In this document: positions 26,549 through 35,462 of the stretch, piece by piece
Layout: each line of letters begins with the position of its first letter
Position numbering within the stretch: position 1 is the first letter of the stretch
Assembly: GCA_030532705.1 (NCBI GenBank)
Contig: JAUNKR010000021.1
Span: 1 to 36,165 of the forward strand
Reading direction: 5' to 3'
DNA from: Peptostreptococcaceae bacterium
GTDB lineage: Bacteria > Bacillota > Clostridia > Peptostreptococcales > Filifactoraceae
DNA length: 36,165 bases
The notes under the pieces: generated by a model
Told to the model about the DNA's origin: nothing
Seen by the model: the letters and a program-made list of their open reading frames with translations, nothing else
Databases searched by the model: none
Made by a program: the position numbers and the translations under genes

Positions 26549-26806
26549 ATGTATACAGAGAAAGTCAGGGTAGTGAATGAGATGGGGATCCATGCAAAAA
26601 CGGCATCTCGCATCATCAAGACATCGACGAGATATAAGTCGAATATTTTCTTCGAATATGACGGCAAACTTATCAATGCGAAAAGTATTGTGGGGATATT
26701 GGCGGCGGCGATCCCGGAAGGCAGCGAGATCGTGGTTCGTGCGGATGGAGTGGATGAGACGGAAGCGGTCAAAAAGATCGTCGAGCTGATCGAAGAAGAC
26801 CGCTAA
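26549..26806 (+). CDS. HPr-like phosphocarrier protein
   Basis: This 85-residue protein has the HPr fold and length. The phosphorylated histidine His15 sits in MGIHAKTASRI, and Ser46, the regulatory site of HPr kinase, lies in AKSIVGIL. In typical HPr the histidine is followed by A-R-P; here residue 18 is Thr, not Pro, so the loop is atypical. It may be the PTS carrier or a regulatory HPr paralogue. No Enzyme I gene is nearby; the neighbours are asnA and a nitroreductase. The ATG at 26549 is preceded by a GGGGGAG site. An in-frame TTG at 26507 would overlap asnA and lacks support. Confidence 0.88.
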   Translation: MYTEKVRVVNEMGIHAKTASRIIKTSTRYKSNIFFEYDGKLINAKSIVGILAAAIPEGSEIVVRADGVDETEAVKKIVELIEEDR

Positions 26807-26907
26807 AATTGACTTCGGATCAATCTCTAAGCAGTGGGGTAAAGATTTTACTTAGGTTACAGGTACAATAAAAGTGTTTTCTAAATTTATGTATTAAAGG
26901 AGAGTAT

Positions 26908-27711
26908 ATGAACTACGAAAAAATTATTACAGAGATCAAATCGGTCAGAGAGTTTACAAAGAAGAAAGTGGATACGAATTTAGTATCAATGATCATCGAT
27001 AACCTTTCATCTTTGGGTAAATTGAATGATACAGATCTGGAGTTTGCAGTTATCGAAGACGGGAAAAAATTTGCAGAAGACTTTGATGGAAAGATCGGTT
27101 ATTTTGGAAAGATCATTCCTGCTCCGGCTTATGTTTTGGTTTTTGGGAAAAATGATGCCGCTTCGAAGATCAATGCGGGATACTGTATGGAATGGATTCG
27201 TTTCTCATTGTGGAATGCCGGACTGGGCTCCTGCTGGATCAGCACGGTAGACAATGTGGACTATGCTTCTCTTTTTGCGAAGAAGGAAGGAGTCACTTTA
27301 CTGGGTTGCTTAGGGATCGGCGAAGAATATTCAGGGATCTTCCGAAAAAATACAGGAAAAACTTCAGACCGAAAAGGAATTGCGGAATTCGTTTATAAGA
27401 ATAGCTGGAAAGAAGAAATGACTTGGGAAGAGCTTGAGCAACTTGGTCTTGCAGAAGTATTCTATCTTACAAAACTTGCACCGTCATGGGGCAACGAGCA
27501 GCCTTGGGCATTTATGATCGATAAGAATGAGTGTAAATTGTTTATCAATAAGAAAGAAGACAAGAACTTCAGTATCGATACAGGGATCATCTCATTGTTC
27601 TTCGTCAAAGCATGCGAAACCAAAGGGCTCAAAGTTAAGGTGATATTCCCGGATGCGACAAATGCAGAGAAATATGAGGACTTTGAATGTCAAGTAACAT
27701 TCGTGTTATAA
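26908..27711 (+). CDS. Nitroreductase-fold protein, TM1586 type
   Basis: This 267-residue protein fits the TM1586-type nitroreductase family (Pfam TM1586_NiRdase), in which two nitroreductase-like halves lie in one chain. The first half has KSVREFTKKKVD near the start and INAGYCMEWIRFSLWNAGLGSCWI in the middle; the second has LTKLAPSWGNEQPWAF, the second-half flavin-region pattern. FMN binding is likely, but the physiological substrate is unknown. It is a cytoplasmic protein with a strong AAAGGAG site. A gap of 101 bp precedes it, with a TACAAT at 26864-26869 that lacks a good -35 box, so a separate promoter is possible but not clear. A terminator follows. Confidence 0.82.
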   Translation: MNYEKIITEIKSVREFTKKKVDTNLVSMIIDNLSSLGKLNDTDLEFAVIEDGKKFAEDFDGKIGYFGKIIPAPAYVLVFGKNDAASKINAGYCMEWIRFSLWNAGLGSCWISTVDNVDYASLFAKKEGVTLLGCLGIGEEYSGIFRKNTGKTSDRKGIAEFVYKNSWKEEMTWEELEQLGLAEVFYLTKLAPSWGNEQPWAFMIDKNECKLFINKKEDKNFSIDTGIISLFFVKACETKGLKVKVIFPDATNAEKYEDFECQVTFVL

Positions 27712-27714
27712 TCA

Positions 27715-27735
27715 AGAGGGACTTTTGTCCCTTTT
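27715..27735 (+). terminator. Terminator after the nitroreductase-type gene
   Basis: GGGAC (27718-27722) pairs with GTCCC (27727-27731) over a 4-nt loop, extended by AGA/TTT-type pairs, and is followed by a T-rich stretch. Confidence 0.7.
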
Positions 27736-27756
27736 ATTTTATAAACAGGAGAAAAA

Positions 27757-29910
27757 ATGGAAACTCTTAATGAACAGCAGCAGCTGGCAGTCCGAACGAT
27801 CGATGGACCGCTTCAGATCTTAGCCGGCGCAGGCTCCGGAAAAACAAAAGTTATTATCAATCGTATCGCTCATATCATTGATTCAGGCGAATCGCCTTCG
27901 AATATTCTGGCACTGACTTTTACAAATAAAGCGGCAAATGAGATGAAGACAAGATTGTTTCATCTGATGGGGGAGAGCTATCCGTATATGTGGATCGGGA
28001 CCTTTCACTCAAGTTGTTTGAAGATCTTGAGAACGCATATCGATAAGATCGGATATTCGCGAGATTTTGTGATCTATGATTATTACGATCAGCAGACCTT
28101 GGTGAAGGATTGTATGAAAGAGCTGAAGGTCAATGCGGAAGTGATGAAACCGGTATATTTTTTGAGCGTGATCTCCTCAGCGAAAGATGAGCTGATATCT
28201 CCTGCGAAATACGAAGAGAAATTTGCGGTGGATATCCGGACAAAAACAGCGTCCAGAGTGTATAAGATGTATCAAGAGCGCTTGAAAAAGAACAATGCGG
28301 TCGATTTTGACGATATGATCTATCTTACGATAAAAATTTTGAGAGAGCATCCGGAGATCCTTAGTTTTTATCAAGATAAATTCAAATATATCATGGTCGA
28401 TGAGTATCAGGACACGAATCACTCACAATATGTTCTGATCCATCTGCTTGCACAGAAGTATCGAAACATTTGTGTTGTGGGGGATGATGATCAGGCGATC
28501 TATGGATGGCGTGGAGCGGATATACGAAATATCTTGGATTTTTCAAAAGATTATTCGGATGCCGTGATCGTAAAATTGGAGCAGAACTATCGATCGACAC
28601 AAAATATTTTGACGGCGGCAAATCATGTCATTGAAAAAAATACGGGCCGCAAGCAGAAGAAGCTTTGGACCGAAAATAAGACTGATACGAAGATCGAGCT
28701 GATCAAGTCACAGGATGATCGGATGGAGGCGAAGAATATTGCCCGTGAGATCAAAAATCTTTCTTCTTCCTATCAAAACAAGGATATCGCGATCTTATAT
28801 CGTATCAATGTGCAGTCACGACTGATCGAAGAAGAGCTGATCAACGCTCGGATCCCGTATAATATCTATGGCGGGCTCAAATTTTACGAAAGAAAAGAGA
28901 TCAAGGATATCCTCGCGTATCTGCGTATTATCTCCAATCCAACCGATGATATATCTTTCAAACGGATCATCAATACACCAAAGCGCGGTCTTGGACTTAA
29001 GACATTAGAAAAGATCGAGATCCGGGCAAATATCAAAGGGGAGTCTTTGTTTAAGGCATTGCTGGGCTCTTCGGAATATGATATTTCGATGAAGGCAAAA
29101 AATGCGATCCATACCTTTGTCCTTTTGATCGAATCGCTTCGTTCGATGAGTCAAGTGATCCCGCTCCCCGAGCTGATCGATAAGGTCGTATATAATTCGG
29201 GTTATTTGAAGGAGCTTGAGGAAGAAGGGGAGATCGAGTTTCAGACCAGATTGGAAAATATCAACGAACTCAAATCGGTCGCACAGGAATTTATCACAAG
29301 CAGTGAGGACAAATCGCTGGAAGCTTTTCTATCAACGGTTGCATTGGCTAGCGATATCGATGTTTATGAGGAGAGCGAAGACGTTGTGACGCTGATGACA
29401 TTGCACAGTTCCAAGGGGCTTGAGTTTCCGGTGGTCTTCATCACGGGGATGGAAGAAGGGATCTTTCCTTCGGCAAAGTCATTGATGAGCGATATACAGA
29501 TCGAAGAAGAGCGAAGGCTTTGTTATGTCGGAATGACAAGAGCCAAGGAACGTCTATATCTTTCCTATGCGAACAGCCGAAACTATTTTGGAAAATACAC
29601 CGCTCAGATCGTATCGCGATTTATCAAAGATGTTCCGCAAGACCTGATCAATGGGAAAGTTGAACGAACAAGCAATAGTTTAGGTGGGTATTCCTTGGTC
29701 GATAAATACAAGAGGAAAAGAGAGATGATGGCGCAGGTCGATACAAGACCGAAGATCGTTGAAGAGTTTGGAATGGGAGAAGAAGTGATCCATCCGACCT
29801 TTGGGAAAGGGAAGATCGTAGCCAAAAGTGACAGTTCATATACCATCGTTTTTGGTGGGACCGGTATCAAAAAGATCGATATCAATTTTGCTAAACTCAA
29901 AAAAGCATAA
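27757..29910 (+). CDS. pcrA: UvrD/PcrA-type superfamily 1 DNA helicase
   Basis: This 717-residue ATP-dependent 3'-5' helicase shows the SF1A motifs in order: Q motif LNEQQQLAV, Walker A AGAGSGKT at 23-30, Ia ALTFTNKAANEM, II DEYQDTNHSQY, III GDDDQAIYGWRGA, IV LEQNYRS, V TLHSSKGLEFPVVFITG and VI VGMTRAKERLYLSYA. The C-terminus carries the Tudor-like region with GEEVIHPTFGKGKIVAKSD that in PcrA contacts RNA polymerase. It serves excision repair and clears protein blocks from DNA. The length fits PcrA; the symbol is by similarity to Gram-positive PcrA. AGGAG precedes the ATG. No partner ligase gene follows, unlike the pcrA-ligA order of many Bacillota. Confidence 0.94.
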   Translation: METLNEQQQLAVRTIDGPLQILAGAGSGKTKVIINRIAHIIDSGESPSNILALTFTNKAANEMKTRLFHLMGESYPYMWIGTFHSSCLKILRTHIDKIGYSRDFVIYDYYDQQTLVKDCMKELKVNAEVMKPVYFLSVISSAKDELISPAKYEEKFAVDIRTKTASRVYKMYQERLKKNNAVDFDDMIYLTIKILREHPEILSFYQDKFKYIMVDEYQDTNHSQYVLIHLLAQKYRNICVVGDDDQAIYGWRGADIRNILDFSKDYSDAVIVKLEQNYRSTQNILTAANHVIEKNTGRKQKKLWTENKTDTKIELIKSQDDRMEAKNIAREIKNLSSSYQNKDIAILYRINVQSRLIEEELINARIPYNIYGGLKFYERKEIKDILAYLRIISNPTDDISFKRIINTPKRGLGLKTLEKIEIRANIKGESLFKALLGSSEYDISMKAKNAIHTFVLLIESLRSMSQVIPLPELIDKVVYNSGYLKELEEEGEIEFQTRLENINELKSVAQEFITSSEDKSLEAFLSTVALASDIDVYEESEDVVTLMTLHSSKGLEFPVVFITGMEEGIFPSAKSLMSDIQIEEERRLCYVGMTRAKERLYLSYANSRNYFGKYTAQIVSRFIKDVPQDLINGKVERTSNSLGGYSLVDKYKRKREMMAQVDTRPKIVEEFGMGEEVIHPTFGKGKIVAKSDSSYTIVFGGTGIKKIDINFAKLKKA

Positions 29911-29916
29911 AGAAAG

Positions 29917-29944
29917 TTTAGATTAGAGGTCCCTAATGTATAAT
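29917..29944 (+). promoter_or_regulatory. Candidate promoter for the M18 aminopeptidase gene
   Basis: TTTAGA (29917-29922), a 16-bp spacer and a perfect TATAAT (29939-29944) lie 33 bp ahead of the ATG. The -35 box is a weak match. Confidence 0.45.
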
Positions 29945-29977
29945 CAAAGGGATGTCGCTTAAAGAATAGGAGGAAAA

Positions 29978-31237
29978 ATGATAAATAATTTATTGAAATT
30001 CATCGAAGGATCCAAGTCCGTATATCATGTAGAGAAAGTGTTGTCACAGTATCTGGAGGAAAACAAGTACAAAAGATTGGATCTTGAAAAACCATTCAAC
30101 CTAAAGAAAACAGGAAAATATTATCTGACAAAAGATGGCGCTGTGATTGCATTTCGCGTGGATGATCTGGACAGCTTTAAGATCGTTGTGTCCCATACCG
30201 ATTCTCCGACCCTAAAGATCAAATCGAATCCGGATATCGAATCCAACGGATATCATTTGCTGAATGTCGAAGTTTATGGAGGGCCGATATTGAATACCTG
30301 GTTCGATAAGCCATTATCGATCGCAGGGGTGGCGCATTGCTTAAAAGGTAATGAGATCGTTGAAAAGGTAGTCGATTTCGGTCGTGCGATCTGTACGATC
30401 CCAAATCTTGCGATCCATATGAACCGAGAAGTAAATAATGGGGTCGCGATCGATAAGCAAAAAGACCTAAAACCGCTTTTATATGTCGATGGGAAGCCGA
30501 TCGAAAAGAAGAAATTCATCGAGATCTTAGCGGATGAGCTTGAGGTGGACGGCAAGGATATACTTTCCTATGAACTCAATCTATACAATGTTCAACCGCC
30601 GGTGGTATTCGGGTTAAATAATGAGTTCATTCAATCGGCAAGATTGGACAATCTGTCGATGGCGATCTCATCGATCGAAGGATTGGTCGCAAGCAAGAAA
30701 GGGAAAGGGATCTGTATCTCAGCTTGTCTAAATTCCGAAGAGATCGGTTCTCAGACGCTCAGTGGAGGAGATTCGGGATTTCTGGGGAATATTTTGGAGC
30801 GTATCGCACTCAACCTTGGGATGAGTCGTGAGGAATATCTGATTGCTCTTGAGAGATCTTTTGTGATCTCTGCGGACCTTGCTCATGCGGTGCACCCGAA
30901 TTTTGCCGATAAAGCGGACCCGACTAATCGACCGGTCATCAATGGAGGTTTTGTGATCAAGAGCAGCTCCAATAAGAGATATGCAACCGATTCCAAATCG
31001 ACATCTTATCTTGTCAAATTGGCGAAGAAAAATAAGATCGAATACCAGACTTTCTTCAATAATTCCAATGTGGTGGGTGGATCTTCCTTAGGACCGATCG
31101 TATCTGCAAAACTTCCGGCAAGAACGATCGATATCGGAAATCCGATCCTCGGAATGCATTCTGAAAGAGAAACGGGAGGAGTCGAGGACTACAAGGGGAT
31201 CATCAAGCTGTTTACAGCATTCTATGGAGATAAATAA
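29978..31237 (+). CDS. M18 family aminopeptidase
   Basis: This 419-residue zinc aminopeptidase belongs to the M18 family (aspartyl aminopeptidase-like, as in clostridial ApeB). Metal and catalytic residues are visible: His73 and Asp75 in SHTDSPTLK, Asp224 in RLDNLS, Glu254-Glu255 in NSEEIGSQT, Asp300 in SADLAHAVHPN, and His394 in GMHSERE. It removes N-terminal residues from peptides in the cytoplasm, often acidic ones, and probably serves peptide catabolism. AGGAGG precedes the ATG. The stop overlaps the start of the next gene by one base (TAATG), so the two are coupled. Confidence 0.94.
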   Translation: MINNLLKFIEGSKSVYHVEKVLSQYLEENKYKRLDLEKPFNLKKTGKYYLTKDGAVIAFRVDDLDSFKIVVSHTDSPTLKIKSNPDIESNGYHLLNVEVYGGPILNTWFDKPLSIAGVAHCLKGNEIVEKVVDFGRAICTIPNLAIHMNREVNNGVAIDKQKDLKPLLYVDGKPIEKKKFIEILADELEVDGKDILSYELNLYNVQPPVVFGLNNEFIQSARLDNLSMAISSIEGLVASKKGKGICISACLNSEEIGSQTLSGGDSGFLGNILERIALNLGMSREEYLIALERSFVISADLAHAVHPNFADKADPTNRPVINGGFVIKSSSNKRYATDSKSTSYLVKLAKKNKIEYQTFFNNSNVVGGSSLGPIVSAKLPARTIDIGNPILGMHSERETGGVEDYKGIIKLFTAFYGDK

Positions 31238-32526
31238 TGTCATCGAATTTTATGGGCTTTATGACAGAGTATTTTGGGCTGGATCGAGAGATCTTGGAGC
31301 TGGCGCAGCAGATCGATCAAGAATTGCGCCCGCTCTTTTCAAAAATCGAAGAGCTACAGCAATTCAATATCTACAAGGTCATCCATGCCATGCGGACGGC
31401 AGGACTTTCGGATCGGCATTTTGCTTGGAATACAGGCTATGGCTATAATGATATCGGGCGTGAGAAGACGGAAGAGATCTTTTCTTTGATCTTTAAATCG
31501 GAGGATGCGATCGTGCGACCGACGATCGCCAATGGAACACATGCTTTGGCGCTTTGTTTGGAGGGTGTGCTAAAAAAAGACCACGAACTGATCGCTATCT
31601 CGGGAAAACCTTATGATACATTGGATAAAACGATCGGACTTTCCCCGTCCTATAACTCTTTGATGGAGCGTGGTGTAGAGTACACTCAGATCGAGCTTCT
31701 CGAAGGTGGTGATTTTGATCTTAAAAAGATCGAGGAGGCGATCCGGCGCACGAATAAAAGCAAGATGATCTATATTCAGCGATCAAAGGGCTATTTTCGT
31801 CGGAGAGCTTTGACGATCGGCGATATCGAAAAGGTCATCCGACATATCCGCAGGATCGATCCTTCAGCGATCGTGATGATCGATAATTGCTATGGTGAAT
31901 TTATGGAGGAAAAAGAACCGATCGAAGCAGGTGCGGATCTGATCGCCGGCTCCTTGATCAAAAATCCCGGCGGGGGTTTTGCACTTGGCGGGGGATATAT
32001 TGCGGGGAAAGCAGACCTGATCTCATTGGTCGCAGATCGTATGACGGCGCCGGGGATCGGAAAAGAATGCGGTTTGACCTTTGGGACGACGAGGACGATC
32101 CTTCAAGGACTGTTTATTGCGCCAATGATCGTTGCAAATGCTAAAAAAGGGGCGATCTTCTGCGCAAAACTCTTCGAAGAGGCGGGGTATGAGACTTTTC
32201 CATATCATAGTGATGAGCGAAGCGACATCATTCAGTCTGTCGGATTTACATCGCAGGAAGAGATCATAGCATTTTGTCGAGGGATCCAAAAAGCGGCACC
32301 GGTCGATTCCTTTGTCACTCCGGAGCCTTGGGCGATGCCTGGCTATGATTCGGAGGTCATTATGGCGGCAGGAGCTTTTGTTCAGGGCTCATCGATCGAA
32401 TTGAGCGCCGATGCACCGATCAGGGAGCCGTATACCGTTTACTTTCAAGGAGGATTGACTTACGAGCACTCCAAACTGGGAGCGATGCTTGCACTTCAGG
32501 AGATCCGAAAAGGAAGCCGCGATTGA
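31237..32526 (+). CDS. Methionine gamma-lyase family protein (COG4100, PLP-dependent)
   Basis: This 429-residue fold-type I PLP enzyme is of the type once annotated as aluminium resistance protein. The Schiff-base Lys242 lies in GSLIKNPGGGFALGGG, and the PLP-binding aspartate is Asp216 in VMIDNCYGEF. Earlier segments such as RPTIANGTHALALCLEGVL and GKPYDTLDKTIGL are family-typical. It is distantly related to methionine gamma-lyase and cystathionine enzymes; the true substrate is not established. In many Clostridia this gene lies near miaA and hfq, but here it is behind an aminopeptidase, with overlapping stop and start. A gap of 127 bp with no obvious promoter or ORF separates it from the glutamine synthetase gene. 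Confidence 0.9.
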   Translation: MSSNFMGFMTEYFGLDREILELAQQIDQELRPLFSKIEELQQFNIYKVIHAMRTAGLSDRHFAWNTGYGYNDIGREKTEEIFSLIFKSEDAIVRPTIANGTHALALCLEGVLKKDHELIAISGKPYDTLDKTIGLSPSYNSLMERGVEYTQIELLEGGDFDLKKIEEAIRRTNKSKMIYIQRSKGYFRRRALTIGDIEKVIRHIRRIDPSAIVMIDNCYGEFMEEKEPIEAGADLIAGSLIKNPGGGFALGGGYIAGKADLISLVADRMTAPGIGKECGLTFGTTRTILQGLFIAPMIVANAKKGAIFCAKLFEEAGYETFPYHSDERSDIIQSVGFTSQEEIIAFCRGIQKAAPVDSFVTPEPWAMPGYDSEVIMAAGAFVQGSSIELSADAPIREPYTVYFQGGLTYEHSKLGAMLALQEIRKGSRD

Positions 32527-32653
32527 TTGCAGGATGGAGGCGAGGATGCGATCCAATCTCCAGTTTTTACAAAAATCAATAACAAGGATCATAGGGCTTG
32601 TCGGATGAAGCTTATCTACAGCCTTAAACAGATCGATGGGTAAGGAGTTTATG

Positions 32654-34570
32654 ATGTATATTGAAGACAAGGCGATGGAGGGGCTCGTATTTAAGATCCC
32701 CAAAGAAGGAAGAAATGTTGAAGGGCTTACTAAATTATTGAAAAAACATCCGGAGATCCAATTTGTTTCTTATGTCGGTTTTGACTTTGGGGGCAATGGA
32801 ACGGACGAGAGGATCCCGATCGAACTTTTTTTAGATGATATGGAAAAACAGCTGAGACTTGGGGTCCAGACCGATGGATCAAGCGTTACTTTACCAAAGA
32901 TCGCTACATTGGACGATGCTCGTGTGATCATTTTGCCGGATCGCGATGTGGACTGGTATGTGGATTATAATTACAGTAGTTTGAACATTGAAGGCAAGTT
33001 TGTCGGAACACTTATTATCCCCTCTTTTCTCATCCATAACAATCGGATGGTCTGCTCCAGATCGATCCTAAAAAGAGCATCTGAAAGGCTCAAATCCTTT
33101 GCCTTGACGTATGTCGATCAAAAAGAGGAATTTCGCGATGAGGTGGGAATGACTGCGGATGAAAAGATCGAAGAGGTCATTTTGACTTCGGCGACCGAGC
33201 TCGAATTTTGGGTCAAAACGCCGGAAGATATTGCGGATGAAGAAAAACTGTCGGTCTCTCAGACGCTTAAAGAGCAGTATTGGAAGAGAACGGAAGGGAA
33301 TGTTCGTTCGGCAATGGAAAAAACGCTTGAGATCATGCAAAAGTATGGATTTGAACCTGAGATGGGACATAAAGAAGTCGGAGGCGTGACCTCTCAGATC
33401 AATCCCAACGGAACGCAGATCCATGTCATGGAACAACTTGAGATCGACTGGAAATATTCAAAGGATATCCATGCTGCAGATATCGAGATCATCGTTCGAA
33501 ATCTGGTGAAGGAGATCTTTAACCGATATAATCTCGAGGTCACTTTCGCGGCAAAACCGATCGAAGGTGTTGCAGGAAGCGGTAAGCATACTCATATCGG
33601 TGTCGCGGCAAAGCTGAATTCGGGAAGACGGATCAATCTTTTCACGCACCATGATTATGAAAATCATTTCGCAAGCAGTTTTGCGATCTCTTCTTTGATG
33701 GGGATCCTCAAGAACTATGAAGTGATCAATCCTTTTATCGCGCCATCGATCGATTCACTCAATCGTTTGAAGCCCAATTTTGAAGCGCCGATCTGTATCG
33801 TTTCATCCTTAGGGAGATCGGTGAAAGTCCCGTCGAGAAATCGATCGATCCTGGTGGGATTGATCAAAGATATGGAATCTCCTATGGCGACAAGATTTGA
33901 ACTACGATCGCCAAATCCTTTTACGAATGTCTATCTTGTTCTTGCAACCTGTTATCAGGCGATGATCGACGGCTTGGAAAATGCCGGGTTGAAAATGACT
34001 TTGGATCAATTGGTAGAAGAGTTTTCCAAAGAACCGGGAGCAGAGGCAGTTTATCTGGAAAAAGAAAGACAGTATCGAAGTGAAGAAAATGTGTTTGATT
34101 TTTATACGGAGCAGGAGCGGAACATCCGTTTTGGGAGACCGCCTGCTACGGTATATGACAATATCATCAATCTTGAAAATTATCCGGAGAAGCTGGAAGT
34201 GCTCAAACAAGACGGTGTATTTTCAGATCGATTGATCGAGTCTTACAAAACCTTCATACTCAATACTTGGACCTATGAGCTTGCGCACCGTATCATCGAT
34301 GATAATATCGAGGTGGTGAGACGATGCAGGAAGGCGCATGAAAATGCGGAGGAGCTTTCGGATCTGGATATCGTCAATTGGACAAAGATCAACTCGATCC
34401 GATGGGATCTGATGAAAGACGGTTTGGAAAAGAAATCCGTATTTACCAGAATAAAAGCGGCGATCGATGAAAAAGATTATCGAAAAGTTTCTTTTCTTCA
34501 GTTGGAGATGAGCAATAAGATCTCCGAGCTAAAGAAACTATACAATCAATATATCAAGAACTTATTCTAA
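32654..34570 (+). CDS. Glutamine synthetase family protein, large divergent type
   Basis: This protein of about 638 residues is longer than classical GS-I (about 450). The beta-grasp region has TDGSSVTLPK (DGSS at 74-77) and LPDRDVDW. Catalytic-domain motifs are TELEFW at 181-186, HKEVGG at 239-244, EQLEID near 260, GSGKHTHIG at 308-316, SRNRSIL at 394-400 and ELRSPNP at 416-422, matching the metal-, ATP- and substrate-binding GS segments in order. About 200 extra helical residues follow. Proteins of this size labelled glutamine synthetase occur in Clostridia, but activity on glutamate and ammonia is inferred. AAGGAG lies 6 nt before the ATG at 32654; ATGs at 32636 and 32651 are less well placed. 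Confidence 0.88.
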   Translation: MYIEDKAMEGLVFKIPKEGRNVEGLTKLLKKHPEIQFVSYVGFDFGGNGTDERIPIELFLDDMEKQLRLGVQTDGSSVTLPKIATLDDARVIILPDRDVDWYVDYNYSSLNIEGKFVGTLIIPSFLIHNNRMVCSRSILKRASERLKSFALTYVDQKEEFRDEVGMTADEKIEEVILTSATELEFWVKTPEDIADEEKLSVSQTLKEQYWKRTEGNVRSAMEKTLEIMQKYGFEPEMGHKEVGGVTSQINPNGTQIHVMEQLEIDWKYSKDIHAADIEIIVRNLVKEIFNRYNLEVTFAAKPIEGVAGSGKHTHIGVAAKLNSGRRINLFTHHDYENHFASSFAISSLMGILKNYEVINPFIAPSIDSLNRLKPNFEAPICIVSSLGRSVKVPSRNRSILVGLIKDMESPMATRFELRSPNPFTNVYLVLATCYQAMIDGLENAGLKMTLDQLVEEFSKEPGAEAVYLEKERQYRSEENVFDFYTEQERNIRFGRPPATVYDNIINLENYPEKLEVLKQDGVFSDRLIESYKTFILNTWTYELAHRIIDDNIEVVRRCRKAHENAEELSDLDIVNWTKINSIRWDLMKDGLEKKSVFTRIKAAIDEKDYRKVSFLQLEMSNKISELKKLYNQYIKNLF

Positions 34571-34590
34571 GCGCAGATGGATGTTCTATC

Positions 34591-34619
34591 AAGGTACCTT
34601 TTACGGAAGGTATCTTTTT
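34591..34619 (+). terminator. Terminator after the glutamine synthetase gene
   Basis: GGTACCTT (34593-34600) pairs with AAGGTATC (34607-34614), with one G-T wobble and a 6-nt loop, followed by five T residues. Two leading A residues extend the stem. Confidence 0.8.
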
Positions 34620-34687
34620 CTTTGCTTAAGATCAGGTTCTTCAAAAAGTTTATCTGAACGGGATCTAAAAGGGGGAGTAGCATCCGA

Positions 34688-34714
34688 TTGCGATCTTGTT
34701 TATTATGGTATAAT
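34688..34714 (+). promoter_or_regulatory. Extended -10 promoter for the Nudix gene
   Basis: TGGTATAAT (34706-34714) is a full extended -10 element. A TTGCGA at 34688-34693 is 15 bp upstream, short for a -35 box, so recognition probably depends on the extended -10. It lies 32 bp ahead of the start codon and after a terminator. Confidence 0.6.
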
Positions 34715-34745
34715 GTAACTAATAATGTAAAAGCGGGGAAACGAT

Positions 34746-35267
34746 ATGGAGATCTGGGATCTATACGATCGACACAGGAATAAGACGGGGAAAGTGATCA
34801 AACGCGGGGAGAAGCCTGAGAAAGACCATTTTTATTTGTCAGTACATGTCTGCGTCTTTAACTCAAATCATAAAATGTTGATTCAACAGCGTCATTCATG
34901 TAAAAAGGATTTTCCGAACTTTTGGGATTTTTCAGCAGGTGGCTCTGCGAGGACGGGAGAAACCAGTCAAATGGCGGCGCAAAGAGAATTGTTTGAAGAA
35001 ATCGGGATCTTAGAAAACTTTGAAGCCAAGAGACCTCATTTTACCATCAATTTTGATGAAGGTTTTGATGATATTTATTTTATCGAGAAGGATATCGAGA
35101 TCGATCAGTTGATACTCCAGAAGGATGAGGTTCAAGCAGTACGTTGGGCAAGCTCGGATGAGATCCTTCAAATGATAAAATCGGGTGAGTTTGCACCGTA
35201 TTATCCGGGGTTGATCGAGTTTATCTTTCAATCCGGATCCAAACCGGGATGTTTGTCTTATGAATGA
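34746..35267 (+). CDS. Nudix hydrolase
   Basis: This 173-residue protein has a perfect 23-residue Nudix box at 66-88 (Gly66, Glu72, Arg80-Glu81, Glu84-Glu85, Gly87). The N-terminus, EIWDLYDRHRNKTGKVIKRG, followed by FYLSVHVCVFNSNHKMLIQQR, is that of the isopentenyl-diphosphate isomerase-like Nudix group. Many members act on nucleoside diphosphate derivatives rather than isomerising isoprenoids. The substrate cannot be read from sequence. A promoter with an extended -10 precedes it. The 195-bp gap before the next gene has no clear promoter or terminator. Confidence 0.9.
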   Translation: MEIWDLYDRHRNKTGKVIKRGEKPEKDHFYLSVHVCVFNSNHKMLIQQRHSCKKDFPNFWDFSAGGSARTGETSQMAAQRELFEEIGILENFEAKRPHFTINFDEGFDDIYFIEKDIEIDQLILQKDEVQAVRWASSDEILQMIKSGEFAPYYPGLIEFIFQSGSKPGCLSYE

Positions 35268-35462
35268 TGGAAGTCAAGTTGTTGGCTGAAAATTAAAGAG
35301 AGCCTCCCGATCGATCTTTAGAGGAAGGATCAGGACTTTTTGGAAAAGGATCCGACATGTTCTTAAGGTTTGAATAAAGTGATAGAGATGTTCTGTGGTC
35401 TTTTTGATGAAGAGGGAGGGTCTGAATTTGGTTGTAAAATCAAAATTCGTGGGAGAATCTTT

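Noticed and set aside
26807-26907. Possible promoter (TACAAT at 26864) before the nitroreductase-type gene
   Set aside because: No -35 box is found at 15-19 bp spacing; not strong enough to list as a feature.
32527-32653. Gap before the glutamine synthetase gene, with a minus-strand frame at 32389-32703
   Set aside because: The minus-strand frame overlaps two coding ends and has no ribosome binding site or domain. No promoter or RNA structure stands out in the gap.
35268-35462. Gap between the Nudix and flavodoxin-domain genes, checked for a promoter
   Set aside because: A TTGATG (35404) and a TAAAAT (35435) are 25 bp apart, too far for a sigma-A promoter. Nothing else was convincing.
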